A stretch of DNA of 64,000 nucleotides from Bog-756 sp963833585 (GTDB lineage: Bacteria > Actinomycetota > Acidimicrobiia > Acidimicrobiales > RAAP-2). The position numbers and the translations under genes were made by a program. Below, piece after piece: positions 45,186 through 55,210 of the stretch (within the stretch, counting starts at the first letter, position 1; every line of letters starts with the position of its first letter). The notes beneath the pieces were generated by a model that worked only from the letters and a program-made list of their open reading frames with translations, had not been told where the DNA came from and did not search any database. The stretch covers positions 434,001-498,000 of the forward strand of contig CAWHYF010000005.1 of NCBI GenBank assembly GCA_963833585.1, in the 5' to 3' direction.

Positions 45186-47192
45186 TCAGGGCAGGACCCG
45201 GCTCAGCCCACCCCGGGTCAGGACGTTCTGGTCGTCGGCGCCGGGCACCGGGTCCACCACCGGGCCCAGGAACCCTTGGGCCCACGCCCGGAACTCCCCG
45301 GCCGGCATGGGGCGGGCCAGGAAGAAGCCCTGGGCACTGTCGCAGCCGAGCCGGCTGAGGTGCTCCCAGGTCTCGCGGTCCTCGACCCCCTCGGCGATGG
45401 TTCGCAGCCCCAGATTGCGGGCCAGGTCCACCACGGCCCGGACGATGACCTCGTCGTCGGAGTCACCCCCCATGTCCTGGACAAAGGTCCGGTCGATCTT
45501 CAGTTGGTGGACCGGCAGGTCGCGCAGGTAGGCCAGTGAGGAGTACCCGGTGCCGAAGTCGTCGATCGAGAGGGTCACGCCCATCTGGGCCAGCTCGGTG
45601 AGCACCCGTCGGGCCCGGGCGGGGTCGGTCATGATGATGGTCTCGGTGATCTCGAGGTCGAGCAGGTGGGCCGGAACCCGCCACCGGTCCACCGCCGCCT
45701 GGACCACCTCGGGAAGCGAAGCGTCCAGCAGGCTGCGGGTGGACAGGTTCACCGCCACGGAGAGCTCCGCGGAATCGGACCGGTCGGTACCGTCCATCCA
45801 GCGCCGCCACTGGTGGAGCGCCTCGTCGAGCACCCAGTGGGTGATGGGCTCGATCAACCCCGTCCGCTCGGCCTCGGGGATGAACGAGTCGGGGTACAGG
45901 AGGCCGAGCGTGGGGTGCTTCCAGCGGACCAGGGCCTCGGCGCCCTCCACCTGGCCGGTCCGGAGCGAGGCCTTGGGCTGGTAGTGCAGTACGAACTCGC
46001 CCCGGGCCACCGCGGCGCGCAAGTCGCCGAGGAGAGCCAGTCGGTCCGGCGTGTTGACGTCGAGCTCGTTCCGGTACACCACCACACGGGCCTGCGACTC
46101 CTTGGCCACGTACATGGCCACATCGGCCCGTTGGAGGAGCAGGTCGGCGCTGTGTCCGTCGGCGGGAGCCAGCGAGATCCCGCAGCTGGCCTCGATGCCG
46201 AGAATGGTCCCTTCCACCTCGAAGGGGAACTCCAGGACGGCGATGATCCGGTTGGCCACCTGCACGGCGTCCGACTCACCGTGCACGCGGGGCAGGAGCA
46301 CACAGAATTCATCACCGCCCAGGCGGGCCAGGGTGTCTCCGTCACGGAGGACCGACGTCACCCGGGGTCCCACCTCGGTCAGAACCCGGTCGCCGTAGTT
46401 GTGGCCCATGGTGTCGTTGATCTCCTTGAACCGGTCGAGATCGAACAGCATCACCGCGGTGGACGATCCGTCCGCCTTCGCACGGTCCAGCACGTCCTCG
46501 GTGCGTTCGTAGAACATGCCCCGGTTGGGCAATCCGGTGAGCATGTCATGCAGGGCCTGATGGGCGAGCTGCGCCTCGGCCCGCTCCTTCTTCTCGCCGG
46601 TGGCCCCGGCCATTCGGATGACGATGGCCAGCACGAACGCCCCCAGCGCACCGATGGTCTCCGCCTGCGACCGGCTCAGCAGCGAGGGCAGGAGCCCGTA
46701 CCACACCAGCACCTGGGCCAGCGCGATGTTGAGCAGCGACCAGGCCAACACCGGACGCCACAGGAACGCCCCCCAGGTCTGCAGCTCCTGCAACGCCACA
46801 AAGGCGTAGGCCATCCCGAGGGCCGGCCCCCATCCCGACATGTAGATCACCGCGGTGACCGCCAGCACGTGGATGGCCAGGCGGGTGTGGAGCTTGACCG
46901 AACCGGCCGGGGCACTGTGCCAGGGTTCGACTGCCATCGACGCCAGGGCGGAACCGCCGATGGCTATCAGGTAGGCCCAGATCGGAGCGCGCGCCACCAG
47001 GCCGAAGTACCGGAAGACCACCAGGAGACCGAGAGCCAAGGGGCCCACCACGTACGCCAGAACCATGGGCGAAAGGCCGGCCGCAGGCTGGGGCGCCCCG
47101 GCCCGTTCAGGCGGTCCGACCTCCTCCGAGTCGGCCACGGCCGGGAGAGATCTCCGTTCCTGACCTGTGCCGCCGCCGGGATCAATTCCCAC
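45186..47192 (-). CDS. Membrane-bound GGDEF-EAL protein
   Basis: 668 residues. About seven hydrophobic helices (LAYVVGPLALGLLVVFRYFG, HVLAVTAVIYMSGWGPALG, etc.) in residues 43-195 form a membrane sensor resembling MASE-type domains. The GGDEF domain has inhibition site RDGD and active site LGGDEFCV. The EAL domain has AEALVRW, ITETIIMTD, DDFGTGYSS and LKIDRTFV, so both activities could be intact. First gene of the pair with 43278-45146. Confidence 0.92.
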   Translation of the reverse strand: MGIDPGGGTGQERRSLPAVADSEEVGPPERAGAPQPAAGLSPMVLAYVVGPLALGLLVVFRYFGLVARAPIWAYLIAIGGSALASMAVEPWHSAPAGSVKLHTRLAIHVLAVTAVIYMSGWGPALGMAYAFVALQELQTWGAFLWRPVLAWSLLNIALAQVLVWYGLLPSLLSRSQAETIGALGAFVLAIVIRMAGATGEKKERAEAQLAHQALHDMLTGLPNRGMFYERTEDVLDRAKADGSSTAVMLFDLDRFKEINDTMGHNYGDRVLTEVGPRVTSVLRDGDTLARLGGDEFCVLLPRVHGESDAVQVANRIIAVLEFPFEVEGTILGIEASCGISLAPADGHSADLLLQRADVAMYVAKESQARVVVYRNELDVNTPDRLALLGDLRAAVARGEFVLHYQPKASLRTGQVEGAEALVRWKHPTLGLLYPDSFIPEAERTGLIEPITHWVLDEALHQWRRWMDGTDRSDSAELSVAVNLSTRSLLDASLPEVVQAAVDRWRVPAHLLDLEITETIIMTDPARARRVLTELAQMGVTLSIDDFGTGYSSLAYLRDLPVHQLKIDRTFVQDMGGDSDDEVIVRAVVDLARNLGLRTIAEGVEDRETWEHLSRLGCDSAQGFFLARPMPAGEFRAWAQGFLGPVVDPVPGADDQNVLTRGGLSRVLP

Positions 47193-47568
47193 AGTGCGGT
47201 ATCGGCACGGGCGATTCTCGCCTTGAGCGGGGCTTCCGGTGCCGGACGGGGGACCGGACGCGGGCCACGGGACCTCCGGTGGCCGAAACCACTGTTTGGA
47301 TGTCAGAGTAAAGCTCCACGTGACCGTTAGAAATCCCTTACCATCAAGCTCAGGTTTAAGATGCCTGTCGACCGTCGGGTGTCATCGTCATCGACCCGCC
47401 GGCATCGCCGGAGGCCGAGCCGGGACCGGCTCCACGGCGGCCGGTCCCCGTTGAGGCGGTGGCGCCGTCGCGCCGGGCCGGTTCGGGGACGTTTCGGGCC
47501 CCCGAGCCCCACTTCGGTCCCCCGCCGGCCTGCCTAAGGTGGTGCCGTCCGCCGATCCAGGAGAAGCC
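47193..47568. other. Divergent intergenic region
   Basis: About 375 bases between a GGDEF-EAL gene (minus) and an MDR oxidoreductase (plus). A lower-GC patch lies at about 47300-47365 (GATGTCAGAGTAAAG, CCCTTACCATCAAGC), where promoters may lie. An AGGAGA box at 47560-47565 serves the downstream ATG. I do not see a recognisable c-di-GMP riboswitch. Confidence 0.35.
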
Positions 47569-48537
47569 ATGAAGGCCGCGGTGTACTACGAAACCGGCAG
47601 TCCCGACGTATTCCGCTACGAGGAGGTACCCGATCCGGTCGTCGGCGACGGAGACGTGCTGGTGCGGGTCGAGGCCGTGAGCATCGAAGGGGGCGACACC
47701 TTGAACCGCCTGGGCGGCGACCTGACCGCGGTGCCCCACATCGTGGGCTACCAGTGCGCCGGCACGGTGGTGTCCACGGGCGCGGCCGTGGACCGGGTGA
47801 CCACGGGCGACCGGGTGGTGACGGTGGGGCTGGACGGCTCCCATGCCGAACTTCGCGCCGTGGCCGAGCCCTTCTGCTGGATCATCCCGCCGGGGCTCGC
47901 CACGGAGGCGGCGGCCTGCGTGCCGGTCCCCTTCGGGACGGCCGACGACTGCCTGTTCGAGTTCGGGCGCCTCCAGGCGGGCGAGACCGCCCTCATCCAC
48001 GCCGGGGCCAGCGGCGTGGGTATCGCCGCCATCCAGTTGGCCAAACGGGCCGGGGCCCGGGTGCTCGCCACGGCGTCCAGCCCTGAACGGCTCGAGCGTC
48101 TCACTCCCCTGGGGCTCGACCACGGGATCGACTACACGGAGGTGGACTTCGTCGATGCGGTCCGCCAGGCCACAGACGGGCGGGGCGCTGACGTGATCGT
48201 CGACTCGGTGGGGGGGTCGAACCTCCAGCGGAGTCTCCACTGCCTGGCCTACCGTGGTCGGTGCGTCTCGTTCGGGGACGCCGGGCGGGAGCCACCCAGT
48301 CCACTGGACATCGCCACCATGCGAGGGAACAACCAGACTCTGGTGGGCTACTTCCTGGGAGCCGAGCTGTTCCTCGGCGGCCGGGCCCACGAGATGATCG
48401 CCGGGCACCTCGACGACCTGGCGGCAGGTGGGTTACAGGTGGTGGTGGACCGGACCTTCACCCTGGAGCAGGCCGGTGAGGCCCACGCCTACATCGAGAG
48501 CCGGCAGGCCTTCGGGCGGGTCCTCCTCCTCCCGTGA
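47569..48537 (+). CDS. MDR-family quinone oxidoreductase / zinc-type alcohol dehydrogenase-like
   Basis: A medium-chain reductase of 322 residues. It starts MKAAVYYETGSPDVFRYEEV with the GroES-like fold, GYQCAGTVVSTG, and the NADPH loop LIHAGASGVGIAAIQLAKRAG. The usual structural zinc cysteines are absent, so it belongs with the quinone oxidoreductases. The end EQAGEAHAYIESRQAFGRVLL is typical. An AGGAGA box precedes ATG 47569. Substrate unknown. Confidence 0.9.
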   Translation: MKAAVYYETGSPDVFRYEEVPDPVVGDGDVLVRVEAVSIEGGDTLNRLGGDLTAVPHIVGYQCAGTVVSTGAAVDRVTTGDRVVTVGLDGSHAELRAVAEPFCWIIPPGLATEAAACVPVPFGTADDCLFEFGRLQAGETALIHAGASGVGIAAIQLAKRAGARVLATASSPERLERLTPLGLDHGIDYTEVDFVDAVRQATDGRGADVIVDSVGGSNLQRSLHCLAYRGRCVSFGDAGREPPSPLDIATMRGNNQTLVGYFLGAELFLGGRAHEMIAGHLDDLAAGGLQVVVDRTFTLEQAGEAHAYIESRQAFGRVLLLP

Positions 48538-48664
48538 GCTGATCGGCCTCGGCTCCCTGCAGCCCACCCGCCCACCGTGGGGAAGGATCCGCGGGGGCCG
48601 CCGTGCCACCGGTCCACCCGTTCGCTCGCCGGTCCGAGGGGCCGGCCGTGGTTAGCCTGGGCCG

Positions 48665-49147
48665 ATGATCCGGACCGCCCAGGCCGATGACGTGGACGCC
48701 CTGGTGCAGATGATCCACGATCTGGCGGAGTTCGAACGCTCGCCGCACTCGGTGGAGGTCACTCCTCGGATGCTGCACGACGCCTTGTTCGGCGCCTCCC
48801 CCACCGTCTTCGCCCACGTGGCCGAGGAAGCGGGCCGGGTGGTGGGGATGGCCATCTGGTTCCTGACGTTCTCCACGTGGACCGGTCGCCGGGGCATCCA
48901 CCTCGAGGATCTCTACGTGCGGCCCCAGGCCCGGGGCACCGGCGTGGGCCGCGCCCTGGTCGCCGAATTGGCGTCCATCGCCCACCGGTCGGGGTACGCC
49001 CGGGTCGAGTGGGCGGTGCTCGACTGGAACGAGGACGCAATCCGCTTCTACCGGTCCCTGGGGGCCCAGCCCCTCGACGAGTGGGTCGGGTACCGGCTCA
49101 CCGGGGAGCCCCTCCAGCGCCTCGGTCGGGTGCCTGCCCGGGACTGA
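48665..49147 (+). CDS. GNAT-family N-acetyltransferase
   Basis: 160 residues with the acetyl-CoA motif A LEDLYVRPQARGTGVGRALV and motif B WAVLDWNEDAIRFYRSLGA. The overall pattern is close to diamine/thialysine acetyltransferases (IHDLAEFERSP at the N-terminus). A decayed copy of the 3' part of this gene occurs at 51460-51612, on the other side of an acyltransferase gene. Confidence 0.88.
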   Translation: MIRTAQADDVDALVQMIHDLAEFERSPHSVEVTPRMLHDALFGASPTVFAHVAEEAGRVVGMAIWFLTFSTWTGRRGIHLEDLYVRPQARGTGVGRALVAELASIAHRSGYARVEWAVLDWNEDAIRFYRSLGAQPLDEWVGYRLTGEPLQRLGRVPARD

Positions 49148-50034
49148 GTCGCAGCGGTCGGCCGACCGGCACCAGGCCCGATGGGGGCCCAGGTGCAGTA
49201 GCTCGATGCGCCGATCGGCCGCAGCCAAGACCCGCCGCCCATCCGGCGTACCGGGATGGCCGCTGCGGCCGGTTTGACCCTGGCAGACGCCGCACTACGA
49301 CTGGCTCATGGTTTGCCGGCCGCCGCGGCAACCAGGTCGACCATCTCCCCGGGTCCACGTGCGAGCTGACGGATGGACTCAGTGGTATGGGCGCGGGTCA
49401 GGATGTCTGCGGCCTGTTGTGCCGGGCCGAGCACGATCGGCCCGAGGCCCGAGGACCGTCTGCAGTGGGTCGATATCGGCCCCTGGCCCGGTGGTCGGGG
49501 ACACTCTGACAGTCGGTAACTCGGCGCTGACCTGGCGGTCGTTCGGCGGGTACGACATCCTGGGACGTTCGTCCGTGTCTATCGAGAGTTGCGTTCCCGA
49601 TGGCCCTGTTCTGGCCAGCGTTCCAGTCCGCTCGCCGGGCACCGCCCCGTCGATGGCTCTCGGAGCCATACTTGAGGGATGGCCCGACCTTGGAACGGCA
49701 CAGCCAAGTACCGCCGAGGCTGGACGGGCAGGGACTTTCACGTGACTGGCGGTCACGAAGCCGAAGCCAGGGCCGCACAGGAAGCGAGAGCGCCCAGTCG
49801 GCTCGGCCTGTGGATACTCCGGAAGCTGGGCTACCGAGGGCCGGAGCCAACGCCAGCCCACCATCCCCCACACCACGGCGCTCCATCCCACCCGAGGTCT
49901 CATCCCGCCGAGTAGATCGGCCAGGACTCATTCAAGATGTTCCAATGAGGATCCCCTGAGGTGCCAGGCGGTCGAGAAGAGCACGGGGTGGACACGACAC
50001 TCGGCGATGTGACGATTGAGACTTCCCGGCCTGC
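49148..50034. other. Gene-poor stretch, possible small ORF at 49679-49915
   Basis: About 890 bases with little coding signal. One frame, 49679-49915 plus, encodes 78 residues starting MARPWNGTAKYRRGW with a helix SRLGLWILRKLGYRG and a His/Pro-rich tail; it might be real but has no proper ribosome binding site. The rest reads as non-coding or decayed sequence beside a transferred gene. Confidence 0.35.
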
Positions 50035-50106
50035 ATGGCTCGACCAAGACCCGGGTCGGCACGACCCTCGATGGCCGGAGCACCTCCTACTGCTGTTGGG
50101 CCGCAG

Positions 50107-51336
50107 ATGATCGAGCCAACCGACACCGCGGCCAACGGCGGTGGGAGTCACCTCGAAGGGGCACACGTCGGCCTTTCGACGATTGAGCAATCCCTTTCGG
50201 CAAAACGCAACAGCCTGAACTTCCTGAGGCTGATCCTTGCGCTGGCGGTGGTGTTCTCCCATTCCATCACCCTGGGGAATTTCGGGAGTGAATGGATCCT
50301 TGGAAAGACCACATTGGGAACGGTCGCGGTGTACGGATTCTTCGGAATCAGCGGATACCTGATCGCCGGGAGTGCAGCCCGAAACAACGCCGGCCGCTAT
50401 CTGTGGCAGCGCTTTCTCCGAATCTTCCCGGCGTTCTGGATCTGTCTGCTCGTTACCGCGTTCGTCTTCGGGACGATTGCATGGTTTCACATGAATCCGA
50501 GACTCTCCAGGGGCTGCGGGTTCCACTGCTACCTCACTGAACCCAATGGACCGTTTGGCTACCTGATCCACAATTTCTCATTGCAGGTGAATCAGGCCAA
50601 CATCGCCAGGACGGTGCCCGGAGGCATCTTCAGTTTCGGATGGAACGCCTCGCTCTGGACGCTGGAGTTCGAATTCCTCTGCTATCTGCTGATTGCGGCC
50701 TTAGCTGTACTCGGATTGCTCCAACGTCGTTGGCTGGTCGCCCTGATTGCCGCCATCGCATGGGTCGCTGAAGTCGTGATCGTGTCTACCCCCGCGCTGG
50801 CCGGAAAGTTCGCCTTTCCGCTCTTTGACAAATGGGACCGCATTCAGATTGGGGGTCTCAAGTTGGAAACCATGAGGCTGTTCGTTCTCGTGCCGATCTT
50901 TCTCTCCGGATCCCTCCTCTACCTCTATCGCGAGAAGATTCCGGATTCCGGCACTGTGGCGCTCGGAGCAACCGTCCTGGTCCTGGCGGGCCTGGTCGTT
51001 CCGGTTGGACAGGGGCCACCCCTCATCGAGCTGACCAGCCTGGACCTCACCGCGGTCTTCCTCGCGTATCCGCTGATATGGCTCGGAATCCACCTTCCCT
51101 TCCCGACGGTCGGCGCCGTCAACGACTATTCGTACGGGATCTACATCTATGCGTTCCCGATCCAGCAGCTTTTGGTGATGTGGGGAGTGAACAAGTGGGG
51201 CTATTGGCCTTATACGCTTCTGTCGGTAGCTGTGGTGGTTCCCTTTGCGGTTGGAAGTTGGTGGCTCATCGAGAAGCACGCCCTGAAGCTGAAGGGGCTG
51301 AAGGTGCCAAGGCCTTTCCGATCGGACTCATCCTAG
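50107..51336 (+). CDS. Acyltransferase family 3 (integral membrane)
   Basis: About 410 residues with around ten membrane helices. Family marks are NFLRLILALAVVFSHS (the catalytic His region), VYGFFGISGYLIAGS and RYLWQRFLRIFPAFW. It likely acetylates or acylates a surface polysaccharide. Codon use is clearly less GC-biased than in neighbours, suggesting transfer. The start is uncertain: ATG 50107 is chosen, but the frame opens at 50035. It sits between an intact GNAT gene and a decayed GNAT copy. Confidence 0.85.
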   Translation: MIEPTDTAANGGGSHLEGAHVGLSTIEQSLSAKRNSLNFLRLILALAVVFSHSITLGNFGSEWILGKTTLGTVAVYGFFGISGYLIAGSAARNNAGRYLWQRFLRIFPAFWICLLVTAFVFGTIAWFHMNPRLSRGCGFHCYLTEPNGPFGYLIHNFSLQVNQANIARTVPGGIFSFGWNASLWTLEFEFLCYLLIAALAVLGLLQRRWLVALIAAIAWVAEVVIVSTPALAGKFAFPLFDKWDRIQIGGLKLETMRLFVLVPIFLSGSLLYLYREKIPDSGTVALGATVLVLAGLVVPVGQGPPLIELTSLDLTAVFLAYPLIWLGIHLPFPTVGAVNDYSYGIYIYAFPIQQLLVMWGVNKWGYWPYTLLSVAVVVPFAVGSWWLIEKHALKLKGLKVPRPFRSDSS

Positions 51337-51459
51337 AAACGACCGCGTCCCCCTGACCGTTCACCGGCGATGGCCCCCGGTTCTGGTCGGGGCTGTTTGC
51401 GGTAAGGCTCGGGGTGTGGCAAGAGTGCCGGAAGGTGGCAGCGGGCCACTGCCCACGCT

Positions 51460-51612
51460 GGCCGCCTCGGGGTGCAACGAGAGGTGTCGAACGGGCGGTG
51501 CTCGACTGGAACGAGGACGCAATCCGCTTCTCCCGGGCCCGGAGAGTCCGAGCCTCTCGACCAGTGGGTCGGGTGCCGGCTCTCCGGCCCGGCCCACTCC
51601 ACGAGGGTCCGT
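51460..51612 (+). pseudogene. Decayed GNAT 3' fragment
   Basis: Bases about 51493-51530 match 49013-49050 of the intact GNAT almost base for base (the part coding AVLDWNEDAIRF). Similarity continues through the part coding PLDEWVGYRLTG, here PLDQWVGCRLSG, but in a shifted frame. No start or full domain remains. Confidence 0.75.
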
Positions 51613-51679
51613 GGCGGTCATCCTCAGACCCGGCGAACCGGTGGCCCGTCCCATCTACGACCGGGCGGTCCGGTCGGTC

Positions 51680-52501
51680 TCAGATGGTGAAAGCCAGGTT
51701 GGCGGCCAACTGCCCGGCCAGGTCGCGGGCGCCGGACAGGCGTATCTCGCCGCCCGGCCCCGACGACCCGTCCCGCCGGCCGCCCGTCAAGCGCAGGAAC
51801 AGCGCCACCGGGAGTTCGATCCCCACCGTCGACGGTCCGTCGAGGGCGTCCACCACCGTGGCTCTGCCGTCCACCTGGACGTAGAACGTGCGGGCCGCCT
51901 CACCGGTCAGCTCGATGACGACCCGGGAGCCGTCCGGTAGGCGGGCCCGCCGGCCGACGATGTACCCGAGCCCGGTGGCCACTTCCTCCAGGCACGAGGC
52001 CTGGCCATCGCGGTCCGGACGGGACGGTAGCCCCAGGGCGAAACGGATGTCGTGCTCGTGCAGATAGCAGTCGAAATGGCGGATCCGCATGAAGCGCCCG
52101 TAGGTCTCGTCGTTCCCCACCGGTGTCCACGAAGGGGCGTCGAAGGCGGCCTGGGTCATGGCCGCCAACGCCGCCACTCGCCCCGCCGTCACCTCGTGCC
52201 AACGTCGCACCATCTCCGGTCCCCCGAGCGGGCGCATCGACTCCACCCAGACCTCGTTGGCCTCGGCGATCGGGTTCTTCATGTGGTCCAGGTGGGAGAT
52301 GTCGGCGACCGGGGCCCGGCTCCCGGAGAGCATCATCTCGGTGCCGATCATGTGGCTCAGAACATCCTGCACCGACCAGCCGGGCAGGCAGGTGGACCGA
52401 CTCCACTGGTCGTCGTCGAGCGCCCGCACCAGTTCGGCGACGGCGGCGAACTCCTCGGTCAGCAGGCCCACGATCCGGTCCCGGTCCACGATGGTCGCCA
52501 C
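51680..52501 (-). CDS. Maleylpyruvate isomerase-family (MDMPI/DinB-like) protein
   Basis: 273 residues. An N-terminal DinB-like four-helix bundle (WSRSTCLPGWSVQDVLSHMI, with metal-binding His, and HFDCYLHEHDIRFALG) is followed by an SCP2-like C-terminal domain. This is the actinobacterial TIGR03083-type arrangement, in which some members use mycothiol. The reaction here is not known. It stands alone between the decayed GNAT and a GGDEF-EAL gene. Confidence 0.8.
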   Translation of the reverse strand: MATIVDRDRIVGLLTEEFAAVAELVRALDDDQWSRSTCLPGWSVQDVLSHMIGTEMMLSGSRAPVADISHLDHMKNPIAEANEVWVESMRPLGGPEMVRRWHEVTAGRVAALAAMTQAAFDAPSWTPVGNDETYGRFMRIRHFDCYLHEHDIRFALGLPSRPDRDGQASCLEEVATGLGYIVGRRARLPDGSRVVIELTGEAARTFYVQVDGRATVVDALDGPSTVGIELPVALFLRLTGGRRDGSSGPGGEIRLSGARDLAGQLAANLAFTI

Positions 52502-52768
52502 CGGGCCACCGTAGTGGCGGACTCCCAGGGGGTGCTGAGCACACCTTCAGGACCCTGCCGACCCGCGGTCCCGACCGTGCCGGCACCGGAATCGGGCCCT
52601 CGGACCGGAGGCCCGGATCCAGACACTCGACTCCCCGGTTCCCCTGCCGGCCCCACTCCGTCATGGGCCGCTGCCGCCGCCCGTCTTCCCCTCAATGCTC
52701 AATCCGAGCCCGGTCGGAGCCGATAGAAGCCCATACAGGGGAATCGAGTCGGCGGAGGGATCCGAGGG

Positions 52769-55111
52769 ATGAGGCGCAACGCCTGGAAGTACTGGCTGAT
52801 CAGCGGGGCCCTGGTGATCGCCGGGTACTTCGCGCTCCCCGGGACCACCAGTCAACTGATCGTCGTCCAGGTGGTGGCCTTGGGCGCGGTAGCCGCCATC
52901 CTCCTCGGCACGGCACTCCATCGTCCCGCCGACCGGCTCGGCTGGTACCTGGTGGCCCTGGGATTCGCCTGCTTCGCCATGGGGGCGGCGGCTCAGAACA
53001 CCTATGAGCTCATCCTCCACCAGACGGCGCCGTTCCCCTCGATCGTCGACGCCTTCCGTCTGGCCGGCTACCCCTTGGTCTTCATCGGCATCCTCCGTCT
53101 GACGCGCAGTCCCAACCGGCCCGCCCGGAAGGAGGACAATGCCGACGGCGCCATCATGGCCCTGGCCAGCCTGACCATCTGGTGGCAGTTCGTCATGAAC
53201 ACCCCCGCCCACGCCGAGTCGTTGGCCCTCGGCGCCAAGGTGGTCACACTGGCCTACCCGATCATGGACGTGCTCCTGGTGTTCATCGTGTGCCGGGCGC
53301 TCCTGTTCGGCCGGCTCACCCAGACCGCCCACAAGCTGCTGGCCGGCACCCTGGCCACCCTGTTCGCAGCCGACCTCATCCACGACCTGCTGACGCGGCA
53401 CGACCAGTATTCCACCGGGAACGCCGTCGACGCCCTGTTCCTCCTGGTCTTCGTGCTGATGGGCGCGGCGGCCCTCCATCCGTCGATGGCCGAGGCGGTG
53501 GCCCCGCCACCCCAGCCGCCGGCCAACATCTATATCCGGGACGACGACGGCCGGCGCCGGATCCCAGTGGTGGCGTTCGCCGGATTCGTCCCGCCGAGCA
53601 TGCTGTTGGTGGCCAGCTGTTTCGGTGTCGATGTCAACGTGCCCGTCGTGTCGGGGATCTGCATCGGCGTCTTCGCCCTCATCTACCTCCGGATGATGTG
53701 GCTCATCGGCACCATCACCGGTCAGACCAACGAGATCGAGGTGCACGCCCGGGCTCTCGAGGCGTCGTTGCGCCAACGGGAAGCCCTCGAGTCCGACCTC
53801 CGACATCTGGCCTTTCACGACGAGCTCACCGGGCTGGCCAACCGGGCGCTGCTCCACGACCGGGTGGAACAGGCCCTGGCCTCGTCCCAACGCACCGGGC
53901 AGACGGTGGCACTCTGTTTCGGCGACCTCGACGGGTTCAAGACCGTGAACGACACGCTCGGCCATCACGTGGGTGACAACGTCCTGGTCCGGGCCAGTCG
54001 GCTGCTGAGCTCGATCGTGCGGCCGGGGGACACCGTGGCCCGGCTGGGCGGTGATGAATTTGCGGTGCTCATGGTCGACGTCGGACGTCCCGACGCCGCC
54101 GTCGACTTCGCCCACCGCATCGTCGGGGTGCTCCGCGACGCTCCCGATTTCGAGGGCACCCAGGTCGGTCTGTCCATCAGCGTCGGGGTGGCCTACGGCG
54201 AACCCGGTAAGACCACCGAGCAGCTCCTGAGCGAGGCCGACTCGGCCATGTACGAGGCCAAGGAGACCGGCAAGAACCGGGTCGAGGTTTTCCGGGCCTC
54301 CATGCGGTCACGGATGCTGGAGCGGCTCGACCTGACCAACGGGTTCCGCTGGGCGCTCGGTCGCTCCGAGTTCTTCCTCGAGTACCAACCGATCGTCTCC
54401 CTGGCCGACCGGCGGCTCCTGGGCTTCGAGGCCCTGGTGCGCTGGAACCATCCGAACCTCGGCGAGGTCGAGCCCCTCCGGTTCATCCCCATCGCCGAAG
54501 AGACCGGTTTCATCGTGCCCCTGGGACGGTGGGTGCTGGTCGAGGCGTGCGAACAGCTGGCCGCCTGGAGTGCCGAGTCGGGGGACCAGTTGACCCTCTC
54601 GGTCAACCTGTCGAGGCGGCAGCTCGTGTCACCCCACCTGACCGACGAGGTACGGACGGCGTTGGCCCTCAGCGGCGTCGATCCGCACCAGCTGATGCTC
54701 GAGGTGACCGAGAGTGTGCTGATGGAGGACCCCGCCCGGGCCACCCAGGCCCTCTCCGAGCTCCGAACCCTCGGAATCCGCATCGCGGTGGACGACTTCG
54801 GAACCGGCTACTCGTCCCTCAGCCACCTCCAGCGGTTCCCGGTCGACGTGCTCAAGATCGACAAGTCCTTCATCGATCCCCTCGCCCTGCACGACGAGGA
54901 CAGCTCGGCTCTGGTCACTGCCATCATCGGTCTGGCCGGAACCCTCGGCCTGGACGTGATCGCCGAGGGTATCGAGCACCAGAGCCAGCTCCACCGCCTG
55001 GTCGAGCTGGGATGCCACCGGGGCCAGGGCTTCCTGATGGCGCGGCCCCTGGGCCAGGAGGCAGCCGTGACGTTCGTCACCGAGTACGCCGGAAGCGTGA
55101 CCACCGGCTGA
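52769..55111 (+). CDS. Membrane-bound GGDEF-EAL protein
   Basis: 780 residues. Eight or more hydrophobic helices fill residues 8-320 (for example WLISGALVIAGYFALPG and MLLVASCFGVDVN...). A coiled-coil linker (EIEVHARALEASLRQREAL) leads to the GGDEF domain with RPGD inhibition site and LGGDEFAV, then the EAL domain with FEALVRW, VTESVLMED, DDFGTGYSSLSHLQ and LKIDKSFI. Both sites look intact. It is the third such protein within 12 kb. Confidence 0.93.
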   Translation: MRRNAWKYWLISGALVIAGYFALPGTTSQLIVVQVVALGAVAAILLGTALHRPADRLGWYLVALGFACFAMGAAAQNTYELILHQTAPFPSIVDAFRLAGYPLVFIGILRLTRSPNRPARKEDNADGAIMALASLTIWWQFVMNTPAHAESLALGAKVVTLAYPIMDVLLVFIVCRALLFGRLTQTAHKLLAGTLATLFAADLIHDLLTRHDQYSTGNAVDALFLLVFVLMGAAALHPSMAEAVAPPPQPPANIYIRDDDGRRRIPVVAFAGFVPPSMLLVASCFGVDVNVPVVSGICIGVFALIYLRMMWLIGTITGQTNEIEVHARALEASLRQREALESDLRHLAFHDELTGLANRALLHDRVEQALASSQRTGQTVALCFGDLDGFKTVNDTLGHHVGDNVLVRASRLLSSIVRPGDTVARLGGDEFAVLMVDVGRPDAAVDFAHRIVGVLRDAPDFEGTQVGLSISVGVAYGEPGKTTEQLLSEADSAMYEAKETGKNRVEVFRASMRSRMLERLDLTNGFRWALGRSEFFLEYQPIVSLADRRLLGFEALVRWNHPNLGEVEPLRFIPIAEETGFIVPLGRWVLVEACEQLAAWSAESGDQLTLSVNLSRRQLVSPHLTDEVRTALALSGVDPHQLMLEVTESVLMEDPARATQALSELRTLGIRIAVDDFGTGYSSLSHLQRFPVDVLKIDKSFIDPLALHDEDSSALVTAIIGLAGTLGLDVIAEGIEHQSQLHRLVELGCHRGQGFLMARPLGQEAAVTFVTEYAGSVTTG

Positions 55112-55210
55112 CCGGAGCCGAAGGACCGGAAGGACCTCGAACGCCCCGAGCGCCGCCGCTCCCCTACACTCGACCCCGATGGCCCGTCCACGCCGCAGGG
55201 GAATGTTCCG

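Noticed and set aside
47193..47568. c-di-GMP riboswitch near the GGDEF-EAL genes
   Set aside because: No recognisable GEMM core (GCACNCGGCAAACC-like) could be found on either strand by eye.
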